DNA of 64,000 bases from Variovorax boronicumulans (GTDB taxonomy: Bacteria; Pseudomonadota; Gammaproteobacteria; Burkholderiales; Burkholderiaceae_C): positions 1,449,286 to 1,513,285 of the forward strand of contig NZ_JAAAFX010000004.1 of NCBI RefSeq assembly GCF_019352895.1, read 5' to 3'. This document shows, in pieces, positions 47,252 through 57,503 of the stretch (position 1 is its first letter; each line of letters opens with the position of its first letter). A program made the position numbers and the translations under genes. A model generated the notes under the pieces. That model had not been told where the DNA came from. It worked only from the letters and a program-made list of their open reading frames with translations, and did no database searches.

Positions 47252-47962
47252 ATGGTCCTCCAAGCGGTTGTACCCATTGCGACGTTCACTGCAGCGCTCA
47301 CGCTCAAGAGCGATACGGCGCCGGTCAAGGTCTATGTCAAGACACCACGAGGCACGCTTTACTGGGGCGGTGCCGGCCTGAATGGTGACTACATCAAGCC
47401 GACCCTGGCTGCATTTCAGGTGGCGGGCATCAAGAACCTGAGCGTGGGTCTCACGAACACCGGCGGCGCGAATTTCCCCTACGGAAAGGACATTGGCGGC
47501 ACCTTTATTGACGCATTCAGGGCTGGCTTGGTCATTCGCTATGAAGACAGCGGCGATTGGGTCTTGACAACTGGGATGGACGCAAAAGAAGGCCAGTTCA
47601 ACTTGATCGGTTATTCCTATGGCTCGCTGCTCGCGGCCCAGACCGCCAACTTTTATGCAAACAAGGGCCACATCGTCGATCACCTCGTACTGATCGGATC
47701 GCCCATCGACCGTGAGTTCCTTGCCAAATTGCGTGCCAATCAGCACATCCAGAGCGTGGTGGTCGTCGATCTGACCGACAAGGGAGACGTGCTCCACGCG
47801 GGAATGACACAACTTGAAGTTGCACTGGCGATTCCAACGCTGGGCAGGCAATTCGGATCGGGCAAGGCAGAAGGTCATTTTTATTACGCCCAAGTGGTCA
47901 AGGATTCGCCGGCACGCTGGAAGTCTCTGGCCCAGAACGTCTTTGATGCCGGTGTCCGATAG
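47252..47962 (+). CDS. Putative type VI effector: alpha/beta-hydrolase (lipase-like)
   Basis: A 236-residue protein with no signal peptide. It has a GYSYG nucleophile elbow (G120-Y-S122-Y-G124) inside NLIGYSYGSLLAAQTANF, followed by VDHLVLIGSPID, an acid candidate in VVVDLTDKGD (around D173-D179) and H209 in AEGHFYYAQ, so an alpha/beta-hydrolase triad is plausible. It lies one base after the PAAR gene and overlaps the next gene, a membrane protein, by 17 bases. This PAAR-hydrolase-membrane order is how phospholipase-type Tle effectors and their immunity proteins are arranged, but it is not a clear match to a named Tle family. Function is inference. Confidence 0.75.
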   Translation: MVLQAVVPIATFTAALTLKSDTAPVKVYVKTPRGTLYWGGAGLNGDYIKPTLAAFQVAGIKNLSVGLTNTGGANFPYGKDIGGTFIDAFRAGLVIRYEDSGDWVLTTGMDAKEGQFNLIGYSYGSLLAAQTANFYANKGHIVDHLVLIGSPIDREFLAKLRANQHIQSVVVVDLTDKGDVLHAGMTQLEVALAIPTLGRQFGSGKAEGHFYYAQVVKDSPARWKSLAQNVFDAGVR

Positions 47963-48389
47963 CGCTGCCAGAGCAATCTGGCTCGGCCGGCTTGCAGGAA
48001 TCGCGGTTGCGGCATCAGTGGCACCGTTGCTGGCAGCCGTTCTTCTCTTCCCTATCAATAGGGGGACCGTTTTTGTAGGGCCTATTACCTTGTTGACGGG
48101 CCTATCGCTTCTCTCTTGGGTGCTAACGAGTGTGGCGGGCTTCGGCATGGCGCTCTGGACTCACTTCAAACGGCCCATCCTCAGGCGGCATGCGTGGTTT
48201 GCGTTGCTCGCGGGGGAGTTTTTCTATGCCACGGGGTTCATGTGCATCGGAGCTGTCGTAAGCCGAGTTCTCGACGGTCATTGGAGCACCGATGTTTCGA
48301 GCTTCATGATCTTGAGTGCCTGCGTTGTCGGCTGCGTCTGGAGCATTGCCAAAGCCCGTGGCGGCGGCGCACGAAGCCCCCCTCCCTGA
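47946..48389 (+). CDS. Small membrane protein, probable immunity protein
   Basis: A 147-residue protein with four predicted membrane helices (about residues 15-40, 45-68, 82-102 and 115-135). It starts at MPVSDSAARAIWLGR within the last codons of the hydrolase gene, so translation is coupled. Immunity proteins to lipase effectors are often membrane or periplasmic proteins encoded directly downstream. That role is inferred from position, not from homology. The C-terminus is positively charged (AKARGGGARSP). Confidence 0.7.
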   Translation: MPVSDSAARAIWLGRLAGIAVAASVAPLLAAVLLFPINRGTVFVGPITLLTGLSLLSWVLTSVAGFGMALWTHFKRPILRRHAWFALLAGEFFYATGFMCIGAVVSRVLDGHWSTDVSSFMILSACVVGCVWSIAKARGGGARSPPP

Positions 48390-48391
48390 GC

Positions 48392-48706
48392 GATGCGTCG
48401 TTGGCTTCTTCGCTGATCCTGCTGCTGAACTTCCCGCAAATCGTGGTGTCTGCGGCAACGGCCAGCTATGCCATCTGGTTTGCCGACCACGAGCAACGCA
48501 ATGTCGGGGCCCGTTGTCAGTCAGGCGGCAGAGACAATCCTGGTGATCGCCGCAACGCAGGTGCTCAATGGCTTGCTCTGGTGGATGCTCCGAAAGCATC
48601 CAACGGAGATCAGGTTCTTGAGAAAAAAATTGCTGTCGCGTCCTTGCTTGGCGTGATCCTGCTCTTCGGGCTCGGCAGTCGTTTCATCTGCGCGGGAGCA
48701 GGTTGA
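48392..48706 (+). pseudogene. Frameshifted remnant of a second small membrane protein
   Basis: Membrane-protein-like stretches occur in alternating frames: ASLASSLILLLNFPQIVVSA in one, SQAAETILVIAATQVLNGLL with WWMLRKHP in another, then KKIAVASLLGVILLFGLGS back in the first, ending at a stop near 48704. The simplest reading is one former small membrane-protein gene broken by at least two frameshifts. It may be a decayed second immunity gene of the PAAR cassette; the alternative is an unrelated relic. Confidence 0.45.
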
Positions 48707-48774
48707 GACGCAAGCCTTCTCCCATGCTCTCGCGCTAACGGCAACAAAAGCGCCGGACATGCGTTGCAACAACG

Positions 48775-49350
48775 CTACTTCGCCAGCGCATCGAGCGCCA
48801 GGTTCAGCGCCAGCACATTCACCCGCGGCTCACCGAAGAAGCCGCCCAGCGGCGTCTCGGTCTGGCGATGGACCAGTGCCGTCACCTGGTCGAGCGGCAA
48901 TTGCCGCAGGCGCGCGATGCGGGGCACCTGATAGAGCGCGGCCGCGGGGCTGATCTCGGGATCGAGGCCGCTGGCCGAGGTGGTCACCAGATCGACCGGC
49001 ACCGGTGCGGTGTGGCCCGGGTCGGCTGCGCGCAGCGCCTCGACACGGCCCTTGACGGCGTCGACCAGCGCCGGGTTGAGCGGGCCCTGGTTGGCGCCGC
49101 CCGAGGCGCTGGCGTTGTAGGGCATGGGCGCGGTGGCCGAGGGACGGCCCCAGAAATGCTGGGGGTCGCTGAAGTTCTGGCCGATCAGCCGCGAGCCGAC
49201 GGCTTGGCCGTCGCGCTCGACCAGGCTGCCCGCGGCCTGGTCGGGAAACACGGCCTGGGCGGCGCCGGTCACGGCCAGCGGATAGAGCAGGCCCGTGAGC
49301 ACGCTGAGTGCGACGAAGAGAACCAGCGCGGGGCGAAGGATGTTTTTCAT
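48775..49350 (-). CDS. kdpC: Potassium-transporting ATPase subunit C
   Basis: A 191-residue KdpC subunit. A single N-terminal membrane anchor ([20 protein letters not shown]) is followed by the periplasmic domain with [37 protein letters not shown] and the end [13 protein letters not shown], all typical. It stabilises the KdpFABC complex. It is last in the kdpFABC operon, 13 bases after kdpB. On its downstream side, where kdpD normally follows, lies instead the plus-strand PAAR cassette. Confidence 0.95.
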   Translation of the reverse strand: MKNILRPALVLFVALSVLTGLLYPLAVTGAAQAVFPDQAAGSLVERDGQAVGSRLIGQNFSDPQHFWGRPSATAPMPYNASASGGANQGPLNPALVDAVKGRVEALRAADPGHTAPVPVDLVTTSASGLDPEISPAAALYQVPRIARLRQLPLDQVTALVHRQTETPLGGFFGEPRVNVLALNLALDALAK

Positions 49351-49363
49351 GATGGTGGTGTCC

Positions 49364-51463
<2,100 letters not shown>

Positions 51464-51473
51464 GGTGCGACCC

Positions 51474-53276
51474 TCACTTCCAGAGCATCAGGTGCTCGAC
51501 CATCGGGCCCAGCGCGAGCGCCGGCACGTAGTTGAGCAGGCCGACCAGCAGCACGGTGCCGATCAGCAGTGCCACGAACAGCGGTCCGTGCGTGGGCATG
51601 GTGCCGGCCGTCACCGGCAGGCGTTTCTTGGCGGCCAGCGCGCCGGCGATGGCCAGCACCGGCACGATCATCGCGAAGCGGCCGAACCACATCGCGATGG
51701 CCAGCAGCGCGTTGTAGAAGGGCGTGTTGGCCGACAGGCCGGCGAAGGCGCTGCCGTTGTTGTTGGCGGCCGAGGTCAGCGCATAGAGGATCTCGGAGAA
51801 GCCGTGCGCGCCGGGGTTGGCGATGCCCGCCTTGCCCGCGCCCAGGCTCACCGCGACGGCCGTGCCGGCCAGCACCAGGATCGGCGTGACCAGGATCGCG
51901 ATCGACGTCAGCTTCATCTCGTGCACCTCGATCTTCTTGCCCAGGTACTCGGGCGTGCGGCCGATCATCAGGCCGGCGATGAACACTGCGAGGATGGCGA
52001 AGATCAGCATGCCGTAGAGCCCGCTGCCGACGCCGCCGAAGACCACCTCGCCCAGCTGCATCAGCACGATCGGCACCATGCCGCCCAGCGGCGTGAAGGA
52101 GTCGTGCATGGCGTTCACCGCGCCGCACGAAGCGGCGGTGGTGACGGCCGCGAACAGCGCCGAGGCGGTGATGCCGAAGCGCGTTTCCTTGCCTTCCATG
52201 TTGCCGCCGGCCTGCAGCGCGGACTGCACCTGGTCGACGCCCAGCGGCGCCAGCAGCGGGTTGCCCACCTGCTCGGCCGGGATCACCACGATCACGGCGA
52301 TCACGAACAGCACCGTCATCGCGGCCAGCACGGCCCAGCCCTGGCGCAGGTCGCCGACCACGCGGCCGAAGGCGAAGCACAGCGCGACGGGGATCAACAG
52401 GATCGCCAGCATCTGCACGAAGTTGGTGAGCGCGGTCGGGTTCTCGTAGGGGTGGGCCGAGTTGGCGTTGAAGAAGCCGCCCCCGTTGGTGCCCAGCATC
52501 TTGATCGCCTCCTGCGACGCGACCGGGCCCATGGCGAGCGTCTGGGTCGTGGTGTTCGCGTCTTCGGTCACCGGCGCGCCGGCCTTGTCGAGCAGCGGCT
52601 GGCCGGCCGCGTCGAGCTTGGGCGCCTTGTAGGCCGTGGCCTCGAGCGTGGTCACGGTCTTGTAGGCATCGAAGTTCTGGATCACGCCCTGGCCCGCGAA
52701 GAACAGCGCCAGCACGAAGGAGATCGGCAGCAGCAGCCAGGTCGTGATGCGGGTCATGTCGACCCAGAAGTTGCCCACGAAGCCCTTGCCATCGGTGCGC
52801 CGCGCCGCGAAGCCGCGCGCCAGCGCGAAGGCCACCGCGATGCCGGTCGCGGCCGAGAGGAAGTTCTGCACCGTGAGGCCGAGCATCTGCGTGAGATAGC
52901 TCATGGTCGACTCGCCCGCATAGCCCTGCCAGTTGGTGTTGGCGACGAAGCTCACCGCGGTGTTGAAGGCGGAATCGGGCGACACCGCCGCCATGCCCGC
53001 GGGGTTGAGCGGCAGCAGGCCTTGCAGGCGCTGCAGGCCGTAGACGAAGAAGGTGCCGATGGCATTGAAGGCCAGCAGCGCCAGCGCGTAGGTGCGCCAG
53101 TGCATCGACTCGCCGGGCGCGACGCCGGCCAGCTTGTAGAGCGGGATCTCGATGCGCTGCATCCAGCGCGGCAGGCGACCGTCGCACAGCGCCGCGATGA
53201 AGCGGCCCAGCGGCCAGCCCAGCACGAGCAGCGCGACCAGCAGAAGGGCCAGCAGGCCCCAGGCGGAGGAAGTCAT
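51474..53276 (-). CDS. kdpA: Potassium-transporting ATPase subunit A
   Basis: A 600-residue integral membrane subunit that binds and passes potassium. It has ten predicted membrane helices and the four selectivity-filter-like loops of the superfamily of K transporters, e.g. [48 protein letters not shown] and [13 protein letters not shown]. It follows kdpF by two bases and precedes kdpB by ten. Confidence 0.97.
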   Translation of the reverse strand: MTSSAWGLLALLLVALLVLGWPLGRFIAALCDGRLPRWMQRIEIPLYKLAGVAPGESMHWRTYALALLAFNAIGTFFVYGLQRLQGLLPLNPAGMAAVSPDSAFNTAVSFVANTNWQGYAGESTMSYLTQMLGLTVQNFLSAATGIAVAFALARGFAARRTDGKGFVGNFWVDMTRITTWLLLPISFVLALFFAGQGVIQNFDAYKTVTTLEATAYKAPKLDAAGQPLLDKAGAPVTEDANTTTQTLAMGPVASQEAIKMLGTNGGGFFNANSAHPYENPTALTNFVQMLAILLIPVALCFAFGRVVGDLRQGWAVLAAMTVLFVIAVIVVIPAEQVGNPLLAPLGVDQVQSALQAGGNMEGKETRFGITASALFAAVTTAASCGAVNAMHDSFTPLGGMVPIVLMQLGEVVFGGVGSGLYGMLIFAILAVFIAGLMIGRTPEYLGKKIEVHEMKLTSIAILVTPILVLAGTAVAVSLGAGKAGIANPGAHGFSEILYALTSAANNNGSAFAGLSANTPFYNALLAIAMWFGRFAMIVPVLAIAGALAAKKRLPVTAGTMPTHGPLFVALLIGTVLLVGLLNYVPALALGPMVEHLMLWK

Positions 53277-53278
53277 GG

Positions 53279-53377
53279 TCAGAACTCCTCCGCGCAGATC
53301 AGCGCGAAGACCAGGTAGGTGAACAGGATCACCGCGATCAGGCCGCCCGCGCCATAGAGCACGTCGAGGCCGATCAC
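53279..53377 (-). CDS. kdpF: K(+)-transporting ATPase subunit F
   Basis: A 32-residue hydrophobic peptide ([20 protein letters not shown] then [10 protein letters not shown]) with one membrane helix, matching KdpF, which stabilises the Kdp complex. It begins with GTG, preceded by an AAGGAG ribosome site seven bases upstream, and the GTGA overlap couples it to the leader gene upstream. kdpA starts two bases after its stop. Confidence 0.88.
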   Translation of the reverse strand: MIGLDVLYGAGGLIAVILFTYLVFALICAEEF

Positions 53378-53487
53378 GAGCGATCTCCTTCGGTGGCCTT
53401 CGGCCGGGCCAGCCTGTTCAGGCCGACCACCATCTCCGCGACCACCACCCACAGCACGGCAACCGCCGCCATCCATACGATGTCCAT
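53374..53487 (-). CDS. Small membrane protein upstream of kdpF
   Basis: A 37-residue peptide beginning [20 protein letters not shown] and continuing [17 protein letters not shown], one membrane helix with a positively charged tail. It has its own GAGGAG ribosome site seven bases before the ATG, and its stop overlaps the kdpF GTG start by four bases. No such gene is found ahead of kdpF in E. coli. It may be an extra small subunit or regulator of the Kdp complex; this is inference. Confidence 0.7.
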   Translation of the reverse strand: MDIVWMAAVAVLWVVVAEMVVGLNRLARPKATEGDRS

Positions 53488-53534
53488 ACAGCACTCCTCA
53501 AGTTCGAGACACGGGTGTCAGTCTCGGCAGAGGG

Positions 53535-53584
53535 GCGTAAAAACGGGGAACAGAGGCGTGTGGGGGGCGTAAAGAAAGCGTAAA
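53535..53584 (-). promoter_or_regulatory. Probable KdpE-binding region of the kdp operon
   Basis: Read on the minus strand, three copies of TTTACGC occur at 53578-53584, 53567-53573 and 53535-53541. The first two are 11 bases apart and the third 32 further, so all lie on about the same face of the helix. Tandem 11-base-spaced sites are typical of OmpR-family regulators, and known KdpE boxes are T-rich direct repeats. They lie about 48-97 bases upstream of the first gene. Confidence 0.65.
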
Positions 53585-53616
53585 AACGGCGTGCGGAGAC
53601 CGTCGGGAAAAGCCTG

Positions 53617-54402
53617 TCAGCGCACGGCGCGCTCGCCGCCCAGAAGGCGTCGCAAGGCGAGTGCCCCGCAGACTGCGGCCACCAGCGACAGCAGACCGAA
53701 GGCCATGCCGTCCTCGGCCCTGTGCGGCGCCTCGGACAACATCGTGGCGCCCGTGTTGTAGGCCCCGTGAAGCGCAATGCAGGGAATGAGCGAACGCGTG
53801 CGCTCGTACAGCCACCCCAGGATCAGGCCCGCCACCAGGCCGCCCATGAACTGGTACATGTTCAGATGAACCGCACCGAACAGCACGGCCGATCCGACGA
53901 TCGCCGTGGCGCGGCTGTAGCGTTGCAGAAAGCCGCGCAGCACGATGCCACGGAAGAGCATTTCCTCCAGCACGGGCGCGAGCACGCACACCGCCAGCAG
54001 GGACGCGAATTCATCCGATCCCATGCGCGCGAAGCCCTGCTCCTCCCATGCGGACAGCGGAAAGAAATGAGTCATCACTGCCTGCACCCAGCCCATGACC
54101 AGGAGCAGCAGGGGCACCAGCAGCAGCGTGGGCGGCACGATCAAACCCAGCGTCGCCCTGGCCGACGATGCGCCGCTGTGGAACAGGTCGCGATAGCCGA
54201 GATCCTGGAAATGCATCACCAGGGCGAAGACACAGCCGTTGCCCAGCAGCACGGTCAATGAACTTCGCTGAGCTTCCGTCAGGTCGAGCAGCGCCCGGGC
54301 ATCGAACAAGGCATAGGCGATCAACTGCTCGAACAGCACCAGGGCGATGAACAGCAGCACGGCCTGGAAGGCTGTCGGAAAAGGGTCGGAGTGAGGTCGC
54401 AT
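53617..54402 (-). CDS. CPBP-family intramembrane metalloprotease
   Basis: A 261-residue membrane protein of the CPBP (CAAX protease/bacteriocin-processing, Abi) family with about seven helices. The glutamate-glutamate motif is in LEEMLFRGIVLRGFLQRY and the conserved histidines follow in FGAVHLNMYQFMGG and ALHGAYNTGA, so the glutamate/histidine active site looks complete. Members process prenylated or small peptides or aid bacteriocin immunity; no target gene is nearby. It is divergent from the efflux operon. Confidence 0.9.
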   Translation of the reverse strand: MRPHSDPFPTAFQAVLLFIALVLFEQLIAYALFDARALLDLTEAQRSSLTVLLGNGCVFALVMHFQDLGYRDLFHSGASSARATLGLIVPPTLLLVPLLLLVMGWVQAVMTHFFPLSAWEEQGFARMGSDEFASLLAVCVLAPVLEEMLFRGIVLRGFLQRYSRATAIVGSAVLFGAVHLNMYQFMGGLVAGLILGWLYERTRSLIPCIALHGAYNTGATMLSEAPHRAEDGMAFGLLSLVAAVCGALALRRLLGGERAVR

Positions 54403-54514
54403 CGCAGTGCACGCCTGGCGGCGGAAATGAAGCGACGACTCTAAGGGGGGATTGCACCGCGGCCGGGCCCGTGCGGCATCGAAAATTCACTCGCGTGACG
54501 GATGTCTCGGCGAA

Positions 54515-54679
54515 TCGGGGCAGCGCGCCTGCGCTCACCGCCCGCTGGCAAGGTTCGGTCGGCCGGTGGGCATCGCAGGCGATCGCGGCGGCCTGGCCCG
54601 CGGCTTTCGAATCGGCCCGAGTCCGCCGGCGCTTTCGCCGAAGTTGCCGGTCGCCAGCGCGCCGCAGCTGCGATCGAAA
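54515..54679 (-). pseudogene. Truncated, frameshifted copy of the DUF4189 gene
   Basis: About 165 bases match the C-terminal part of the intact DUF4189 gene at 59832-60260, including a 43-base identical run. Reading on the minus strand, FDRSCGALATGNFGE is intact, then a one-base loss shifts the frame (the shifted frame reads DSKAAGQAAAIACDAH), and the original stop codon TGA has become CGA. The 5' half is missing. It lies on the same strand as the intact copy, at the opposite end of the efflux operon. Confidence 0.75.
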
Positions 54680-54733
54680 GTCGAAAGGCGCCGGTCGTGG
54701 ACCGGCTTCTCCGGGTTCGCGGCTTTCGATCTC

Positions 54734-54754
54734 TGTAACATCGTCGATGTAACA
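54734..54754. promoter_or_regulatory. Palindrome/direct repeat upstream of the efflux operon
   Basis: The perfect palindrome ACATCG-T-CGATGT (54738-54750) is flanked by two direct copies of TGTAACA (54734-54740 and 54748-54754). It lies about 155 bases before the tolC-like start. Such sites often bind a TetR-type efflux repressor, but none is encoded beside it. Confidence 0.4.
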
Positions 54755-54908
54755 ATTGATCGACCCCCTGAATGCAAGCTAGACCTCGCGCTCGGCCTGC
54801 CACTCGGACCCGTGATCCATATGCCGGAATCCCTGGCGCGGTGCAGGCGACGTCCCCGTGAACCTGCAGCAAGCGCCAGACATGCTCTGCGCAAGGCAAC
54901 CTGAAACG

Positions 54909-56348
54909 ATGCAACGACACCGCCCCGCACTCCGCTCTTCCCTGCTGTGGCTGCCGGCTCTGCTGGGGTTCGGTGCCGCGGCCCTCGCACAGGCACCGGC
55001 GCCGCCCAGTGCCGACACTCTCGCACTGAGCTTCGACGCGGCCCGCGCCCGCATGCTCGACCGCTCCGACAAGCTGGCCGCCGCGCGCGCCGCGGTCGAC
55101 GCCAAGGAGCTGCAGCGCCAGGGCCTCCAGGGCCTGGGCGGGCCGACGGTCAGCATCTCGGGCCTGGCCTATGCCTACAACGCCAACCTGAACCTCGACC
55201 TGGACCCGCTCAACCAGAAGCTCGGGCAGGCCGGCGCGATGCTTCCGCCTTCGCTCCAGGGCTTCGTCTCGCGCCTGCCCATCCCGCAGCTGCCGAACAG
55301 CTACACGCTGAACCGGCACGACACCGGCGCCAACGCCTCGGTCTCGGCCGTCTGGCCGCTCTACCTCGGCGGCGCGACCGATGCGGTGCGCGGCTTCGTC
55401 TCGGCGCAGACGCGCGAGGCGCAGGCCGATGCCGAACAGGCCGGCCACGAGGTCGACACGCTGCTGGTGCAGCGCTACTTCAGCGCCCAGCTCGCGCAGC
55501 GCGCGGCCCTGCTGCGCGCGCAGGCCGAGCGCACCATCGCACAGCACGACGCGGCGGCGCAGAAGATGCTCGCCGCCGGCGTGATCTCGCGCGTCGAGCG
55601 GCTGCAGGCCGGCGCGGCCTATGAAGAGGCGCGGCGCAACGCACGCAAGGCCGAGGACGACGCGGCCCTGGCCGCCGTGGCGCTGGCCCGCACCGTGCGC
55701 GCCGAGGGCAGCGTGGCGCCGCAGACGCCGCTGTTCATCCTCAGCACGCCGGTCGAGCCGCTGGGCTACTTCATCGATTCGGCGCTCGTGCGCCACCCGG
55801 GCCTGGGCAAGGTCGCGGCCAAGAAGTCGCAGGCCGAGCAGCTGCACGAAGGCGAAGAGGCGCTGCGCCGCCCGCAGGTCATCGCCTTCGGCACGCGCGA
55901 GCTCAAGAGCGGCAACGCCGACTGGGTGGCCGGCGTCGGCGTGCGCTGGTCGCTGTACGACTCGGTCGACCGCAACGCGCTGTCGGCGGCGTCGCTCAAG
56001 CAGATCGAACAGGCCGAACGCACCGACGCGCAGGCGCGCAGCGACATCGCGCTGCTGGTCGAGCGCAACTGGCGCGCGCTGGAGAACGCACGCCGCCAGT
56101 ACCTGGAGATGAAGGTCTCGGTCGAACTCGCGCAGGAGGTGCTCAGGCTGCGCACCTCGGGGCTGCGCGAGGGCACCAGCACCACGCTCGACCTGATCGA
56201 CGCCGAGACCAACCAGGCCAAGGTGCTGACCGAGCGCGCGCAGGCCGCCAACGACTATGTGCAGGCACTCGCGCAACTGCTCGAGAGCGCCGGCCTGTCC
56301 GACAGCTTTTCCGACTACATCGCGCGTGCCGACGTGAAGGTGAATTGA
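54909..56348 (+). CDS. TolC-family outer-membrane efflux protein
   Basis: A 479-residue outer-membrane channel component. A signal peptide of about 27 residues (SLLWLPALLGFGAAALAQA) precedes two repeated coiled-coil halves, seen as ARARMLDRSDKLAAARAAVDA in the first and LRLRTSGLREGTSTTLDLID near the C-terminus, typical of TolC/NodT proteins. The start at 54909 places the signal peptide at the N-terminus. First gene of a four-gene operon with a HlyD-type adaptor and two ABC-2 permeases; its stop overlaps the adaptor start by one base. Confidence 0.9.
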   Translation: MQRHRPALRSSLLWLPALLGFGAAALAQAPAPPSADTLALSFDAARARMLDRSDKLAAARAAVDAKELQRQGLQGLGGPTVSISGLAYAYNANLNLDLDPLNQKLGQAGAMLPPSLQGFVSRLPIPQLPNSYTLNRHDTGANASVSAVWPLYLGGATDAVRGFVSAQTREAQADAEQAGHEVDTLLVQRYFSAQLAQRAALLRAQAERTIAQHDAAAQKMLAAGVISRVERLQAGAAYEEARRNARKAEDDAALAAVALARTVRAEGSVAPQTPLFILSTPVEPLGYFIDSALVRHPGLGKVAAKKSQAEQLHEGEEALRRPQVIAFGTRELKSGNADWVAGVGVRWSLYDSVDRNALSAASLKQIEQAERTDAQARSDIALLVERNWRALENARRQYLEMKVSVELAQEVLRLRTSGLREGTSTTLDLIDAETNQAKVLTERAQAANDYVQALAQLLESAGLSDSFSDYIARADVKVN

Positions 56349-57334
56349 TGATGAGTGCCAAGACCCGAAAACTGATCGCGATCCTCGCCGCGCTGCTCGT
56401 GCTCGCGCTGCTGGTCTGGGGCTTCTGGCGCGCGTCGCAGCCCGCGCCCGAGGTGTTCCAGGGCCAGATGGAAGCGCGCGAGACCGACGTGGCCGGCAAG
56501 GTAACGGCCCGCGTGGCCGAGGTGGCGGTCAAGGAAGGCGATCGCATCCAGGCCGGCGCAGTGCTGGTGCGCATGGACAGCCCCGAGGTGCGCGCCAAGC
56601 TCGCCCAGGCCACCGCCGCCGAACAGGCCGCGCAGGCCGTGGCCGACAAGGCGCAGAACGGCGCCCGCCCGCAGGAGGTCGAGATGGCGCGCATGCAATG
56701 GCAGCGCGCCGAGACCGCGGCGCAACTCGCGCAGACCTCGTTCCGCCGCGTCGACGGCCTGGCGCGCGAAGGCCTGGTGGCCGACCAGAAGCGCGACGAG
56801 GCCGAGGCCAACTGGAAGGCCTCGCGCGACGCCGCCATCGCCGCCCGCGCGCAGTACGACATGGCGCGCAGCGGCGCCCGCCCCGAGGACAAGGCCGCGG
56901 CCAGCGCGCAGGCGCGCCAGGTGGCCGGGGTGCTGGCCGAAGCCGAGGCCGCCAAGGCCGAGACCGAGCTGCGCAGCCCGGTCGGCGGCGAGGTGGCCAA
57001 GGTGCTGGCCAAGGTCGGCGAGCTGTCGCCGCAGGGCGTGGCGGTGGTGACCGTGGTCGACCTGAGCGACCAGTGGCTGGTGCTCAACGTGCGCGAAGAC
57101 CGGCTCGCGCGTTTTGCGATGGGCCAGGAGTTCGACGCCCGCCTGCCCGCGTTGCCCGAAGGCCAGCGCACGGCCCGCTTCAAGGTCTACTACAGCGCCG
57201 TGCTGCCCGACTTCGCGACCTGGCGCGCCACGCGCGGCGGCGCGGGCTTCGACGTGCGCACCTTCGAGGTTCGCGCACGGCCCTTGCAGCCCATCGAAGG
57301 CGCGCGCCCCGGCATGAGCGTGCTCGTGGAATGA
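56348..57334 (+). CDS. HlyD-family membrane fusion (periplasmic adaptor) protein
   Basis: A 328-residue adaptor with a single N-terminal membrane helix (LIAILAALLVLALLVWGFW), a barrel-sandwich segment (GQMEARETDVAGKVTARVAE), an alanine-rich coiled coil (about residues 75-205, EVRAKLAQATAAEQAAQAV) and the second half of the lipoyl-like domain (AETELRSPVGGEVAKVLAKV). It links the TolC-like channel to the inner-membrane permeases. A GC-rich repeat copy follows its stop codon, before the first permease gene. Confidence 0.92.
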   Translation: MMSAKTRKLIAILAALLVLALLVWGFWRASQPAPEVFQGQMEARETDVAGKVTARVAEVAVKEGDRIQAGAVLVRMDSPEVRAKLAQATAAEQAAQAVADKAQNGARPQEVEMARMQWQRAETAAQLAQTSFRRVDGLAREGLVADQKRDEAEANWKASRDAAIAARAQYDMARSGARPEDKAAASAQARQVAGVLAEAEAAKAETELRSPVGGEVAKVLAKVGELSPQGVAVVTVVDLSDQWLVLNVREDRLARFAMGQEFDARLPALPEGQRTARFKVYYSAVLPDFATWRATRGGAGFDVRTFEVRARPLQPIEGARPGMSVLVE

Positions 57335-57336
57335 GG

Positions 57337-57430
57337 CTCGCCCCCAGGCTGCGCGGCACTTCGTGTCCGCTTCGCCCACCCCCGACCGGGGGCAACACCA
57401 GCGGCCCGGCAAAGCCGGTTCCGCGGTGTT
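57337..57430 (+). repeat. Stop-adjacent GC-rich repeat, copy 4
   Basis: Starts two bases after the adaptor stop codon. It contains CGCCCCCAGGCTGCGCGGCA, a CCCCCG/CGGGGG hairpin and GGCCCGGCAAAGCCGGTTCC, matching the copies at 353, 453 and 11047. It lies inside the efflux operon, between the adaptor and the first permease. Confidence 0.85.
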
Positions 57431-57503
57431 CCTGGCCTTGCGCCGTGACGGTTTCGTGCGTGGCAGGCCTGGGCCACGCGATGCGGAACGGAGGCAACGC
57501 GCG

